DNA of 64,000 bases from positions 310,001 to 374,000 of the forward strand of contig NC_016480.1 in assembly GCF_000227115.2 (NCBI RefSeq). The letters are read 5' to 3'. The DNA comes from Naumovozyma dairenensis CBS 421. Its lineage: Eukaryota > Ascomycota > Saccharomycetes > Saccharomycetales > Saccharomycetaceae. Shown piece after piece: positions 21,560-32,771 of this stretch. The notes beneath the pieces are model-generated. The model worked only from the letters and a program-made list of their open reading frames with translations, was not told the origin of the DNA and ran no database searches. The translations under genes were made by a program, and so were the position numbers. Numbering within the stretch: position 1 is the first letter of the stretch; each line of letters opens with the position of its first letter.

Positions 21560-24500
21560 ATGTCGTATTTGTCGAAAATTGACGTTGATCTTACACAATT
21601 CAATGATCAATATACAAAGCCACATGTTGTGAACCTTTTCCTAGATGGGCAACATTCCGTTACTGAATTAAACACTACTAATACCTTATCATACTTCTTG
21701 GAAAATGACTATTCCAACACAATACGCCTATCAAATGGAGAATGCATCTGTTATCAATTATCAATTGATTATAAAAAACTAACCATATATCGTCTAACTG
21801 ATCCAATCAATGGGAAAACAATTTGCATCCATTTCCCTGACCCAATAATGAACAGTCATCATCATATGTTAACTGTATTGGAAACAGATAATAGCATTGA
21901 CGACCCCTCATTAATGATTAACACAATCTTGACCAATGGTATCTATTTAACAATTAAATTACCTATTGATTATCTCATAACAAATAGTAGTAATGATATC
22001 AATATTTCAAACTACGAGTGGTTTAATATTCAAAGACCTTATGATTTTACTATTAGGTCCCCTCATATGTTAATGACAATATCAGAGAAACTTTCTGTCA
22101 TTTGTCTAGATGATGGTGGTTTATTAGGATTGGTCTCGACACAAGATGATGGTAAAGAATTACAACCAATTCTTTTCAATGATAACTCATATTTGAAAAG
22201 CGTGGCAACTTTACTCTTTAGAAGAAATAAAGATAATATCACCTCGTCAAAAGCTATAAGTTATATCGTATTTGAACAGAAATTCTTAATCATATTAACT
22301 CAGAGTTGCCATTTGAAAATTTGGAATTTATCTACCTTTATTCTGGTACAAAATTATGAATTACCTAAGGATTTCCAACAACAAAATACCACTATAAGGG
22401 GTTATGATTTAATTGGTTCATACCTTTCCATTTTTAATAACAATTTAGCCATCTTTTTGCCTTTTGAAAATGGTATGTTCCAATTGGGGAACTTATTATT
22501 TGATTCAAATGGTAACTTATCATATACTCCAATGACCACTTTAGAAACTAATTTACCAACATCATCCATTTGGTCTCTATGTGATATGAAATTATTAAGA
22601 CCATTTAATTTAAGTATTTCATCAAGTTACTTGAATTTAGTCCTATTATGGAAAAGTGGGTCATTATCTAAATTACAAATATTAAACATTACTGATAACA
22701 CTTTTAAAAATTATCAATGGATTGAAGCTACCAATAAATCATTAAGTGATATTCAATCTGAATTATTACAAGATATCGATTCAACGGATCCTGCAACTAC
22801 TTATTTCAATTTGAAAGCACGTTATTCAATGAATTTATTCCAAAAGGCTGAACAAATATTAAATGAAAATAATATGACTATAATTCATAATGACCTAACG
22901 AGCAACCACGAATATTTAACTAACTTGGAGACTATATTGAGAGATTTGAAAATTAAATGTGATGAAGCATCCAGTTTAACTATTTATAATGATGATATAA
23001 TCATGATTAATTGTTTGCAACGATATAATCATTCAGTATACAAGATCAATTCATCGTTGGAACATGTCTTCTACAACATTAATTCTCGTCTAGGACAGAA
23101 AAATTCAGATATTTTGAGATATTGGAAAATTTTAAATGAATTTTCATCTTTGTTCTCAAAGGAAACCTTATCCACAGTTTCGGAAAAATTCATTAATATA
23201 GTAACAAATGGTTCAATGAAATCAGTTACATCGTTACAAGAGAACTTCAATGAAATATTTCAATTAACAATCAAACCTCAACTATTAGATACAGCAACTA
23301 TAAATACTCTATTCCAGGATTTGAATTCCATCGACATCGTCTCATTATTAAATGATTTAATCAATAATTATATCATCATATCTTCCCAACAGCATCATAA
23401 TCTAGTTAATGCTATACAAAAGGATAGATTTTCAATGACTGTATGCATGAGCAGTTTGCAACAATCTATTATTATTCAAAAAAAGATTATCTTCGAGATC
23501 CTATTAAGTTTCATTGCATTAGATTTTGATTTTAAAAATTTACAAAATCAATTGAACGATTTCTTAAAATTATATTATAATCAAAATCTTTTCTTACAGC
23601 TTTATAAACAAGATAAATTCTTATTAATGAATGACATTAACTATTCGGACACAATAATAATAACAACTGCATCAGAGGAATTTAATTTTGGTATTAAGTT
23701 ACAAGGATACTCAGATCTGGATAACTATTTGGAATATGTTACTAATCGTATTTACAATTTCCCCATTGAAGAGAACCCATTATTTTTCAAATTCTTTGAG
23801 ATGTACGTTATCAAGGATAAAACGCGCACCAACAATATCATATCATCTACATCGGAAAGTTTCTTAAAATATGTTCATTTACCCTTCTATATCCATAATA
23901 ATGAAACTTATGAATTCATGTTAGCAATGGATTTTTTCATTTGTGGAGATTATAAACAATCATTTGAATTTTTCCAAAAACATGAATATACTTCGTTGAA
24001 GGATGCACCATTACCACAGACACTACGTCTAATTTGTGAAAATGAGGCACAATCAACAATATGGTCTCCATTGATATATTCTTTTAAAGAAGCTTATAAA
24101 TATCCACTTTATCAATTTGAATTGGCGAAATTATTTTCAAAAAGAAATAGTATGGAATTTGCTTTAAGAGCAATAAAAAAATCCATTGAATATTCAATGC
24201 AAAACGTTGAGTTGAATGTGCCAAGTGATTTTACTGTGGAGCAGTATAAATTACATTTAGATTTACTAATACATTTCAATATGTTTAATGAAGTCCTAGA
24301 TGTCTTAAGACTAAGTCATGATATTCTTTCAACAAGTATAAGAACGAGATATTATAAAGAATTATTAGATGATAACTCAAAAACCGCGAAATTTTTCTCT
24401 ACATTGCTTAACTCATGTCAAAACGGTAAAGATGGTTTATATTTACCACCTGCAGATTATAAAATTGTAGATCAAATCTTTTTAAGTTATTTGAGTTCTA

Positions 24501-24751
24501 AAAATTGGATTGATTATAAAAAATTATATGGATTCCGTATGGCTAATAAACAAGAAAGAGCAGCTGCTGAAATTATTTTCCACTATTTAATTAAGCTTGG
24601 AAATGATGATCCGCAAGAAAAGAGGAAATGTTATTTAATCATTATTAACATTCTTTCAACATTTGAAGATGAGTATGATCAATGGTTATTATCTGGAAAC
24701 TCCGTGGTAACTTTGACAGAACTTAAACATGAACTTAAAAGTTTGTACTAG
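21560..24751 (+). CDS. NUP120: Nup120, Y-complex nucleoporin
   Basis: Structural nucleoporin of the Nup84 (Y) complex that coats the nuclear pore membrane. The 1063 aa protein is close to the S. cerevisiae length (1037). Recognisable landmarks run throughout: an N-terminal MSYLSKIDVDL start, the propeller segment LFNDNSYLKS and LTQSCHLKIWNLSTF, the junction NYQWIEATNKSLSDIQSE, and the alpha-helical C-terminal half including LDVLRLSHDIL and ERAAAEIIFHYLI, ending VVTLTELKHELKSLY. It derives from the chromosome XI track (YKL057C). Convergent with TAP42 with only 102 bases between stops. Confidence 0.95.
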   Translation: MSYLSKIDVDLTQFNDQYTKPHVVNLFLDGQHSVTELNTTNTLSYFLENDYSNTIRLSNGECICYQLSIDYKKLTIYRLTDPINGKTICIHFPDPIMNSHHHMLTVLETDNSIDDPSLMINTILTNGIYLTIKLPIDYLITNSSNDINISNYEWFNIQRPYDFTIRSPHMLMTISEKLSVICLDDGGLLGLVSTQDDGKELQPILFNDNSYLKSVATLLFRRNKDNITSSKAISYIVFEQKFLIILTQSCHLKIWNLSTFILVQNYELPKDFQQQNTTIRGYDLIGSYLSIFNNNLAIFLPFENGMFQLGNLLFDSNGNLSYTPMTTLETNLPTSSIWSLCDMKLLRPFNLSISSSYLNLVLLWKSGSLSKLQILNITDNTFKNYQWIEATNKSLSDIQSELLQDIDSTDPATTYFNLKARYSMNLFQKAEQILNENNMTIIHNDLTSNHEYLTNLETILRDLKIKCDEASSLTIYNDDIIMINCLQRYNHSVYKINSSLEHVFYNINSRLGQKNSDILRYWKILNEFSSLFSKETLSTVSEKFINIVTNGSMKSVTSLQENFNEIFQLTIKPQLLDTATINTLFQDLNSIDIVSLLNDLINNYIIISSQQHHNLVNAIQKDRFSMTVCMSSLQQSIIIQKKIIFEILLSFIALDFDFKNLQNQLNDFLKLYYNQNLFLQLYKQDKFLLMNDINYSDTIIITTASEEFNFGIKLQGYSDLDNYLEYVTNRIYNFPIEENPLFFKFFEMYVIKDKTRTNNIISSTSESFLKYVHLPFYIHNNETYEFMLAMDFFICGDYKQSFEFFQKHEYTSLKDAPLPQTLRLICENEAQSTIWSPLIYSFKEAYKYPLYQFELAKLFSKRNSMEFALRAIKKSIEYSMQNVELNVPSDFTVEQYKLHLDLLIHFNMFNEVLDVLRLSHDILSTSIRTRYYKELLDDNSKTAKFFSTLLNSCQNGKDGLYLPPADYKIVDQIFLSYLSSKNWIDYKKLYGFRMANKQERAAAEIIFHYLIKLGNDDPQEKRKCYLIIINILSTFEDEYDQWLLSGNSVVTLTELKHELKSLY

Positions 24752-24853
24752 TAAGTAAAAATAATATGTAAATTTTTATGTATTTTAAATTCTATATATT
24801 ACATGCCATCTCATACATAAACTATATAGTCCGGACATATGTATGGTTTTCTA

Positions 24854-26005
24854 TCATCCTCTATTCATGGTATTACCAGATCCCTTTGGATTAGCCTCTT
24901 TAAATTCATCCCATTCACGAGCTTTATAAGTTTCTTCGTCATTCCATTTATAATTATCTTCCATATCTTCCTTCCTTTGCTGTTCTCGTATCAACTCATC
25001 TTCACCACCTTGTAACACTCTACCTTCTTCCCATTCCTTATCAAGGAATTCTTCAACAGTCATCGTTGGACCATACTGTCCATAACCCTTAACTTTGTTT
25101 TGTAATTTAGTACGTTGATCAATTAATGTGAAATTCCTTAAGATTTTCCCAGTTTCAGAAAGTAAAGGTTTATCCAAACTTTCCAATCTATCAGTGAATT
25201 CAGCCTTATCCTGTTTTTCTCTATCACCATTAACTTTTTTGGGATCCTCTGGTCCCATTTTGATGAAATTTAATAATAGTTCAGACTCCATTAATATTTG
25301 TTCAATTTCATTAAATGATTTATAACTTAAACTTTTCAATTGTTCCACATATAAATCTCGTAATAACTCCTCGTTGCTGTCATTTAAATCGTCCTCACTT
25401 TGATTATGGCTATGAAGTTTTGATTCTAATAATTTTAATTTAGAAGAAAGTTCTTTATTACGTTTGAATATTTCTATTTTTTGATCCCTTTTCAATTGAG
25501 CATTTGCAGTTATATCCTTATTCGATGAATATAATTCGTTCAATTTTGGATTATATTTATTTTCAAATGAATTAATTTTTTTTGATAAGAAATCATCTAA
25601 TATTGAATAATTTTGAAGTAAAATTAAGAAAGCAATGAAGGATTGAATTGCACTCTTTAAACAATCGAGTTTAAATTTGTTTCTCTCCACTATATCAGTA
25701 TTTTGCAGTTGTGAAGTAGTGGTGTGAGCGGGAGAAGTGGATGGCATTTGTCTTTTGGACAGCATTAAGCCTAGATAATAATCCATGGATAAATACTTCA
25801 AAGATTTTGTAGACAGATCATCTATATTTTCATTAACACTAAATAATCCCATTTTATCAACAATTATTGATTTAAATTTCAATAAATCATTTAGATTGGT
25901 AGTAAGTAAAGTTTGATATTCTTCTGAATCTTGTCTAAATGAGCTATGTTCTAGTTTCTCATTATAAATTTTAATAATAGAATCATATTTTTCACTGACC
26001 AGCAT
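24854..26005 (-). CDS. TAP42: Tap42, TOR-regulated PP2A/Sit4 phosphatase-binding protein
   Basis: Cytoplasmic alpha4-family protein that binds the catalytic subunits of PP2A and Sit4 and transmits TORC1 signals. Mostly alpha-helical: an N-terminal TPR-like region (KIYNEKLEHSSFRQDS, then YLSMDYYLGLMLSKR) and the highly conserved C-terminal part with GYGQYGPTMTVEEFLDKEW and the ending REWDEFKEANPKGSGNTMNRG. The frame continues upstream of 26005 for three codons to a TTG, so the ATG at 26005 is chosen, giving 383 aa (366 in S. cerevisiae). Confidence 0.95.
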   Translation of the reverse strand: MLVSEKYDSIIKIYNEKLEHSSFRQDSEEYQTLLTTNLNDLLKFKSIIVDKMGLFSVNENIDDLSTKSLKYLSMDYYLGLMLSKRQMPSTSPAHTTTSQLQNTDIVERNKFKLDCLKSAIQSFIAFLILLQNYSILDDFLSKKINSFENKYNPKLNELYSSNKDITANAQLKRDQKIEIFKRNKELSSKLKLLESKLHSHNQSEDDLNDSNEELLRDLYVEQLKSLSYKSFNEIEQILMESELLLNFIKMGPEDPKKVNGDREKQDKAEFTDRLESLDKPLLSETGKILRNFTLIDQRTKLQNKVKGYGQYGPTMTVEEFLDKEWEEGRVLQGGEDELIREQQRKEDMEDNYKWNDEETYKAREWDEFKEANPKGSGNTMNRG

Positions 26006-26422
26006 GATATTCAACGGTGTGGATAGTTCGATTATGTTAGTGATTAGTCAAAGATGGTATGTTTTGTTGGGCTATTCTATGTAGTTCTTTTTTTTTTTCT
26101 TGTTGTGTTTACCATTGGTTTATCTTCGAGATGTTGTTCAATCTATAAATTTTTACTATTTATAAAATTGTCTCAATAAGAGCAATACAAGAGAAATGAA
26201 AAAGGGCAAAAGAGTATGTAGAAAGAAAGACAAGGTAATATCCTTGTAAATGATCCGTCCTAGATTCAGTTGCTACCGTTGAATTTTTGAGATAGAGTCT
26301 AGTTTTACAAATAATAATAAAAAAATTTGTATAATATATCATATATGTGAAATAAAAAATGTACTTGTTGTTGATTGGTATATCATCATTATTAAAATCG
26401 GAATTCATCACAAATCATACGT
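26006..26422. other. Intergenic region, TAP42 promoter / HRT2 3' end
   Basis: About 417 bases between two minus-strand genes. AT-rich with a T10 run around 26090. No further element recognised. Confidence 0.45.
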
Positions 26423-27808
26423 CTATGAAGATGCATAACAGATAACAGCCCATTTACCACTACTACGCCACCAACTGCCGTGACCTGGATGATCCTTTTC
26501 CCACAATTCAGATAATTCCTCATTTAATCCTTCCGGTAAACCAACCAAGACATCGGCTTTAATTGTTCTTAAACTTAACAAAGTGATTCCATTAGATGAC
26601 AATGGGCCAATTGCATCATCCCATGAAGTAGTATGTGCCCATTTTCTATCACCAGTTAATTTTCTATAATTCAAATCACCTTTAAAGATAACTAAATTTG
26701 AATTCAAAAGATCCTTATGTAATTCAGCACCATGATATTTGGTTTCAGAGGGGTCCAAATTCCAATAATCCAAATTATTTGTCCAGAATGAATCAGTACG
26801 GACTTCAATGGCACCTTCAACGTTGAATTTCTTAATATTATCAGCGAATAAATCCAAAGCCCTGGAATCGTTGGAATTAGGATCAATATTAAAGAATGAA
26901 CGATCTTTCAAATCTTCCAGAAGAATATCGAAATCTTTCAACATAACATCACTAACCATATAAGGAGTATCCTTAGCATGGAAGATAATCTTATTGGCCA
27001 ATTTTGTATGTAAAAGGAATGAAGCTAACATTAAATCAGCGTACAATTCGAATCCTGAATTATCAAGGATGAAATCAACACGTGAATTGGAACCTTGTAA
27101 TTTAATCAAAGTATCCCATGCCTTCTTGGTGTCATTGATTAAGATTTTCGATTCTGATTCTTCTCTTGCCTTTGCACCTTGAATGGATTTAATATCATCT
27201 AAAGTAGCATTCGTCAATAGGGAAAGATCAGTAGCGTTCCCCCATAATGAAATTTCAACGAATTCTTTGAAAAGAATTTCTAATATTTCCTTATCATTAT
27301 CATTTGCAATAGAATCGAATTTGGTAATTAATGATTGATATCTTAATGCCAATTCAATGACACCATATAATGAAGCTTTAAAAGTGGATTGTTTCAAAGA
27401 ATTGAAAATATCGAAATGTTTCCATAATGGTTGTAATTGGAACATGACATTAATTCTTCTGTATAAATAAATTTCTGAGAATAACCATTCGACGTTATTC
27501 CATGTGACACCTTTATGAGAGTCTAAATACTCATTGAATGATAATGGGACGTTAGCAATTTTACATTCTTCTTGGGTGAATTTACGTAAGGGGATATGGT
27601 CTAATAATTCTTGGCGATATTTGATTAATTCTTGTTTGATGATCTCACCTTGCTTTTTGTAATCTCCCTGTGAGGAATTTTTAGCTAATTCTGCGGTAAT
27701 ATCATCAATACTGTTTTGTATGATAATAGGCCAACGAGTGGATGCAGTGTACTCACCAAAGGTACCTTTATCGTTTGTTTTGTAACGACGCGCAATTGAA
27801 GTGGTCAT
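26423..27808 (-). CDS. HRT2: YMR027W-type DUF89/ARMT1-family metal-dependent phosphatase
   Basis: DUF89 family enzyme. Characterised relatives (yeast YMR027W, human ARMT1) are metal-dependent phosphatases acting on phosphometabolites such as fructose-1-phosphate, proposed to be metabolite damage control. The 461 aa protein (470 in S. cerevisiae) carries the family core: [15 protein letters not shown], where Asp and Asn of DN and Glu/Asp downstream are expected metal or substrate ligands, then [19 protein letters not shown] and a late [16 protein letters not shown]. The ATG at 27808 follows the syntenic position between TAP42 and PEX12. The alias HRT2 is from memory for this locus. Confidence 0.9.
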   Translation of the reverse strand: MTTSIARRYKTNDKGTFGEYTASTRWPIIIQNSIDDITAELAKNSSQGDYKKQGEIIKQELIKYRQELLDHIPLRKFTQEECKIANVPLSFNEYLDSHKGVTWNNVEWLFSEIYLYRRINVMFQLQPLWKHFDIFNSLKQSTFKASLYGVIELALRYQSLITKFDSIANDNDKEILEILFKEFVEISLWGNATDLSLLTNATLDDIKSIQGAKAREESESKILINDTKKAWDTLIKLQGSNSRVDFILDNSGFELYADLMLASFLLHTKLANKIIFHAKDTPYMVSDVMLKDFDILLEDLKDRSFFNIDPNSNDSRALDLFADNIKKFNVEGAIEVRTDSFWTNNLDYWNLDPSETKYHGAELHKDLLNSNLVIFKGDLNYRKLTGDRKWAHTTSWDDAIGPLSSNGITLLSLRTIKADVLVGLPEGLNEELSELWEKDHPGHGSWWRSSGKWAVICYASS

Positions 27809-28436
27809 TACTGTATGATTGATTATCTGTTGTTATTCTTGTCCTGTTGGTATAGTGTAGCTGCCGTCTATAAAGAGGAAGAGGACGAGGTAGTGTTATT
27901 GTTGAGTATTGAAAGAAAATTCCTAAAGACAAATGCAAAGAATTCCAAACTATTTTTATAAGGATTGTATAGGCTAAATATTAGAGATTAGAGTCAAAGT
28001 TTAGATGTGATGATAGCCAAGAAACTATAAAAGAAGTTAAGGGAAATGCTGTGTCAATAACAGTTTTCCTTCGAGAATCCAGGAATTTTCCACTTTTTTC
28101 CACTTTTAAAGTACGACGGACCACCTGTTTAGGTACATTAAAGTGGGAAAAAAGAGAAGAAGCCCAGATTTATGGCAATGAAGCTAACAAGCTTGATATC
28201 TGACATGCCTGAAGAGAGAATGATAATAGATTCTTGATCAACAGACGTACGTAGTGAAATCTCCATGCATGTGTCATGCAATGAAAACTTTCAAGCAACT
28301 TAATTAGGGCGGTGGAGGGGGACCGCTCCTGCTTCTTGGGTAATCAATGCTACAAATTCCGGCGTCATAGCAAAAACAATCACACTTATTTGGTTCGTTA
28401 ATAAACACAGTATGGTGTTAATAACCAGGGTTAATA

Positions 28437-28467
<31 letters not shown>

Positions 28468-29093
28468 GGATGTTGTTGGAGGACTATAATGCTTAGTTCA
28501 CATTCTACACTACTTGGGTGACTAATGAGTTACTACTAAGAGTCAGCTCCAAGATCGAAGATTATTACAACAAGTCTAGTCAACAGTCGTATAAGTAAAG
28601 AGCAAACAGGCAACATTTTCTTGAAAAAAGGATTGTAAAAAAAAGTACTCGAACCTCAAAGTGTTTGACTACGTATATGATATGTCTTATGGATGAGGCG
28701 ATAGCAACGACTAGTGACTAATGTCGTAGTATTTTTTACACTCACAACAAAAAGTGTCATGAAGAGGTTCCGAGTCCCTTTATATTTTATATACACTGCA
28801 ATAATAACTATTCCCAGCTCCTCCTACTATCAGTATGAAAATGGAAGGAATAATTAGCCTCGGTTGTCTATTCGAACTGTGTTTCTTGTAATCAATCTAT
28901 GTAAATTAATTAAATTAATTTTATAACACACAAAGCGGCCATGAAGAAAGGTAATCCGGCTAAATAAGAAGCTATAACCATATAGACTAAATAGATCATA
29001 TGAAATAGGTTTTTATGGAAGATTTAGAATGACTAGTTGAGCCTGTACACAATCGTATATGAACCTAGTTTAATATATTCAGAAAAAAGAACA
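27809..29093. other. Divergent promoter region, HRT2 / PEX12
   Basis: About 1.28 kb. Includes a TTTTCCACTTTTTTCCACTTTTAAAG direct repeat near 28085-28110, the CTG triplet run listed separately, and a G-rich GGCGGTGGAGGGGGACC word near 28310. A frame upstream of the PEX12 ATG stays open to a TTG at 29037 but contains no ATG. Confidence 0.5.
28439..28468. repeat. Non-coding CTG triplet repeat
   Basis: Eight uninterrupted CTG units followed by TTG and CTG, lying outside any gene, about 625 bases upstream of the PEX12 ATG. Both strands were considered; no plausible coding frame includes it. Confidence 0.95.
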
Positions 29094-30320
29094 ATGAGTT
29101 TCTATTCAAATTTACCTACATCCAGTTCAACTTCTACTTCAACTAGTACACCAATCTCCAAGTTATATCCCACTGTTTTTGAAATATTTTCATCTCAAGA
29201 GATTGACGCTTTATTACCTGATTCAGTAAGGTATATTTTGACAAATTATTGGATTGCAAGGCATCCAACGAAATTCACATTATCAGTAAATAATTATTTC
29301 GATGAATGGTTTAACCTCATCTTAAAAGGACTCGTCGAATGGTATCATTTGAAACGTTTCAATTCCACTTTCGTTGATAAGTTCTATGGATTACAAAGAT
29401 TCAGTTCTGCCAACACGTTGGTATTGAATTCTATCGTTTCACCTTCAACATCGAATTTTGCTTCATCTTCATGGCCTATTGAATTGCAATTGACTAAGGT
29501 CCAAAGATTAATAATACTATTGCAAAAAATTATTATTCCTTACTTGAAAAATAAGTTGGATGTTCTATATAATAAATATCTAACAAGATTAACATTTAAT
29601 AATAGCAAAGATGAGAATGACACGCCCACTTCTTTAAGAGTCAAGAAGATTTTCATTAATGTATATCCTATTTGGAAAAAATGTTGGAATTTAATGGATA
29701 TTATTGTTAAATTATCATTCCTAACAGGCAAAACTGGTTCCATTTCTATCATGGAATATTTATTTAATATACAATATACTAGAATGACTCCACCGTTGCA
29801 GCAGCAACAACAACAGCTACGTGGCAAGGCAGCTTCCATTTCTACAGACCCTGACGAGAGAATACGGAAACTAAATAAATATTCATTCCTAAACGAATCT
29901 TCGAAAATTTTATCATCTTCAAAAAATGCCTTATCATTCGTTGGGTCACAAATGTTCCCATCTTTCATATTCATGCTAAGAGTCTACCAATGGTGGACTA
30001 CTGAAGATTTAACAACTAAATTACAAAAGAGAATTGATAATCTTGATGAAGTTATTCCCAAACCTCCGATTGCTAATGATAAATCTATTGAGACAACAAA
30101 TCATTATCATGATAAGGAATGTCCGATTTGTCATTCAGAAATCCAAAATCCATGCGTCATCGAAACAGGTTATGTTCTTTGTTATCCATGTGCGATAAAA
30201 TACCTTACCGAAAACGAAGGAAAATGTCCTATCACCCATAAGAAGGTATTAGGTTGTCAATTTGATCCAATAACAAACCAATGGCAAGTTAATAATGGGA
30301 TCAGGAAATTACTGATATAG
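29094..30320 (+). CDS. PEX12: Pex12, peroxisomal RING peroxin
   Basis: Peroxisomal membrane subunit of the Pex2-Pex10-Pex12 ubiquitin ligase and retrotranslocation channel for import receptor Pex5. Begins MSFYSNLPT as in other yeast Pex12 and has the conserved FEIFSSQEIDALLP and VRYILTNYW N-terminal part, membrane segments in the middle (FMLRVYQWWTTEDLTTKLQKR), and a C-terminal degenerate RING from about residue 342 (CPICHSEI ... CVIETGYVLCYPCAIKYL ... CPITHKK) ending GIRKLLI. The upstream TTG at 29037 is rejected in favour of the ATG at 29094 (408 aa). Its stop is one base from the CSI1 stop. Confidence 0.95.
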   Translation: MSFYSNLPTSSSTSTSTSTPISKLYPTVFEIFSSQEIDALLPDSVRYILTNYWIARHPTKFTLSVNNYFDEWFNLILKGLVEWYHLKRFNSTFVDKFYGLQRFSSANTLVLNSIVSPSTSNFASSSWPIELQLTKVQRLIILLQKIIIPYLKNKLDVLYNKYLTRLTFNNSKDENDTPTSLRVKKIFINVYPIWKKCWNLMDIIVKLSFLTGKTGSISIMEYLFNIQYTRMTPPLQQQQQQLRGKAASISTDPDERIRKLNKYSFLNESSKILSSSKNALSFVGSQMFPSFIFMLRVYQWWTTEDLTTKLQKRIDNLDEVIPKPPIANDKSIETTNHYHDKECPICHSEIQNPCVIETGYVLCYPCAIKYLTENEGKCPITHKKVLGCQFDPITNQWQVNNGIRKLLI

Positions 30321-30321
30321 G

Positions 30322-31233
30322 TCACTTGTTCAACATTTCCCATTGTTCGCATGCTATCTGTATGATACGTATTTCGTTCTCTTTATTCATTATCTCATCT
30401 TCAATATCCTTTGTAGGACTTTTTTGTAAATCTGATATTAATATTGATATTCTTCGCAGTATTTTATCATTTATTTTTATACCTTTCTTCTCCTTTATGA
30501 TATATTCTCCATTTTCAAACATTTCTAAATAATGAATCATATTATCTATCATTTTAATTAATTTCCGAAGCTTAATTTCATCACGATTATTTTCTTCTTC
30601 ATCATTGTCTTGTAATGTTGTTGCCTGTGGATTTTTGTTTCGTGAGGAACTAGAAGAAGCAAAAGTATAATTTGAAATACCAATACCATTATTGACTACA
30701 ATATCGCTAGGTACAATATCGATCACATTCTGTTTCAGAATGTATCCAATTCTGTCTCCAGTATCGAACAAATAACAATTCAATATCAATTCTGCATCAA
30801 CAGCATTTCTTTGATGATGATCCACCTTAATATTTTTGATTGTAGGTTCATAATGGAATATAACCTTAGCGGATTGTAGAGATGGCTGAGACTTTAACTC
30901 TTCTATCACATTACTGTAATTATAAAACTCAACATTCAATATCATTAACCCGACTACCACTACATTATCATATATTTTGTTAATCAAATTTAATCTTTGT
31001 TGCACCTGTTCAATATCAATCTTAAAATGATAGGGATCATCAACACCTAATTGCAGAGGAACTTCAACACTTCTTGTTACATGAATTGTTATCTCTTCGC
31101 ATGCGGGAGTAGCAATCTCTTGACCTAGAAGTAAATGACATCCTGGTTGTTTTGTTGAGTTCGTTAGGGACTCCAAATTATAACTATAGTTGATGTCCAT
31201 AAGTACATGTGATTCTAAAGTTACCACCAACAT
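30322..31233 (-). CDS. CSI1: Csi1, COP9 signalosome subunit
   Basis: Component of the reduced budding-yeast COP9 signalosome that removes Rub1/Nedd8 from cullins together with Rri1. The 303 aa protein (295 in S. cerevisiae) resembles a degenerate MPN-type subunit: an N-terminal beta-rich part (LVVTLESHVLMDINYSYNL, later KIYDNVVVVGLMILN) without the metal-binding JAMM histidines, and a Glu/Lys-rich helical C-terminus. Identification leans partly on position between PEX12 and MRPL3 (YMR026C-YMR025W-YMR024W), because the family diverges fast. Confidence 0.85.
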   Translation of the reverse strand: MLVVTLESHVLMDINYSYNLESLTNSTKQPGCHLLLGQEIATPACEEITIHVTRSVEVPLQLGVDDPYHFKIDIEQVQQRLNLINKIYDNVVVVGLMILNVEFYNYSNVIEELKSQPSLQSAKVIFHYEPTIKNIKVDHHQRNAVDAELILNCYLFDTGDRIGYILKQNVIDIVPSDIVVNNGIGISNYTFASSSSSRNKNPQATTLQDNDEEENNRDEIKLRKLIKMIDNMIHYLEMFENGEYIIKEKKGIKINDKILRRISILISDLQKSPTKDIEDEIMNKENEIRIIQIACEQWEMLNK

Positions 31234-31595
31234 CTTTTATTTGCTTATGCGTTGCTCCTGGTGAAGTGCAGAGCTATCGGTCTATGGCTATATTTGGAGT
31301 ATACCTTCGAATTGCTGATGTTATTGTAGTACAGAATAGGTCGACTAAGTAGACCAGTCTATATAAGTACTACATAAAATGCAACGTTCATAGAGAAAAA
31401 TAAAAATAAAAATAAATAGGTGAATTCTTGAGGAATGTACACTTACTGTTTTAAATATAAACTGGAATGTCTTATTTACAATTATTTTGCAAATATTCGA
31501 GACACAGTTTGTGGGGCACGTACATTGCTTTTATATGTTATAGATTATATTAGATATATATATATATACAGGAGTAAGAACTTTTAATATTAACA
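31234..31595. other. Intergenic region, CSI1 promoter / MRPL3 3' end
   Basis: About 362 bases, with a TATATATATATATA run near 31555-31568 close to the MRPL3 stop and AAATAAAAATAAAAATAAA repeats near 31400. Nothing else recognised. Confidence 0.45.
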
Positions 31596-32771
31596 TTAGA
31601 CTATGACAGTACCGGGATCTATTACAGGAGATTGTAAATTCGTTGGTTCATAACAATACCATTTCAAAAGAGCATCCGTAGCAGCTCTTGCCTTTGCTTC
31701 TTTTAAAGATGATCCATATCCTTCACCTAATTTTTCCTTATCAGAGAAGACACCAACAATGAAAACAGGAGCCTTGGATGCTCTACCAGATTCAGCTAAT
31801 AACTTTGATATAGGTCTTTCAAGCCCTTCACGTTCACATAATTTACTTAACTCTCTCGTTGGTTGTTCGAACATAAATAATTTAGAAACATCAAGTTTCC
31901 TACTTATAATATGATCATCAATAAACTTAAAGGCCAGATTCTTCTTAATTTGTTGTTGTTCCGCCATTTGATCACTTTCAATCCACAGAGACCCAATTAT
32001 ACTTCTCACCGCTAAAGACATGGCCTTCACTTGATTGAATTTCTTTTTCCAAGAGACAATTTCAATACCGTCATTATAATTTAATGAATTATTGTAGAAT
32101 CTTAATTTACCCAAAGTGATTTCGAATGGTTCATTTTGTAAATATCTTTCCATAACAGTTTGCTTTTCAATATCAATCCCCCATTGAGATCCAATTGATG
32201 ATAATACATAATCTGATATGTATGAATCAATTGCGGCGTTTAATATTACGGTAGGTAACCTTGGATATTTTTCTAATAATTTTTTCGTCACGTAGTAACT
32301 TAGGATATTCTTCCCGAAAATATTTAAACCATGATTATCGCAATAATCCTTCGAGAATGTAACTGTCTTTGGTGAAGTAGATGAAGGGAGCGTAGGTAAT
32401 TGAGATGATCTACATGTAAGACATCTTGATAAAGTTGAATATTTGAATGATTCAGGTAGTTGCAATCTGCTATGTAGAGTAATTAGAAGTGGGGATTTGG
32501 ATGCTATTTCCTCTGGTATTTCATTTATTGTTAATGATTTCAAATTTCGATAGTATTCTTTATATTTAGCAAATTCTGAATCCTTTAATCTTGGTGATGT
32601 GGATGATGAGGAATATGATGCTTGTCGTGTCAGAGCCAATAAAGTTCTGTTATTGCATGACTGAGAGACGTTAACAATATTATTGGATGATGATAAAAGT
32701 GAAATTGAAGCGGAGGGACCAGCCCTTGTCAACGGTTGAATCAGCAGCCTACAATTTGAGCGTAGGGACAT
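31596..32771 (-). CDS. MRPL3: Mrpl3, mitochondrial large ribosomal subunit protein (mL44)
   Basis: Mitochondrial ribosomal protein with an inactive RNase III-like domain and a C-terminal double-stranded RNA-binding domain. The first 45 or so residues are Ser/Arg/Leu-rich with few acids, as for a mitochondrial presequence. The RNase III-like part covers about residues 140-290 ([21 protein letters not shown] ... IGSLWIES) and the dsRBD ends with [24 protein letters not shown]. The upstream TTG at 32834 is rejected; the ATG at 32771 gives 391 aa, nearly the S. cerevisiae length (390). Confidence 0.94.
   Translation of the reverse strand: MSLRSNCRLLIQPLTRAGPSASISLLSSSNNIVNVSQSCNNRTLLALTRQASYSSSSTSPRLKDSEFAKYKEYYRNLKSLTINEIPEEIASKSPLLITLHSRLQLPESFKYSTLSRCLTCRSSQLPTLPSSTSPKTVTFSKDYCDNHGLNIFGKNILSYYVTKKLLEKYPRLPTVILNAAIDSYISDYVLSSIGSQWGIDIEKQTVMERYLQNEPFEITLGKLRFYNNSLNYNDGIEIVSWKKKFNQVKAMSLAVRSIIGSLWIESDQMAEQQQIKKNLAFKFIDDHIISRKLDVSKLFMFEQPTRELSKLCEREGLERPISKLLAESGRASKAPVFIVGVFSDKEKLGEGYGSSLKEAKARAATDALLKWYCYEPTNLQSPVIDPGTVIV

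Noticed and set aside
29037..29093. N-terminal extension of PEX12 from TTG
   Set aside because: No ATG; family members begin at the MSFYSNLP methionine at 29094.
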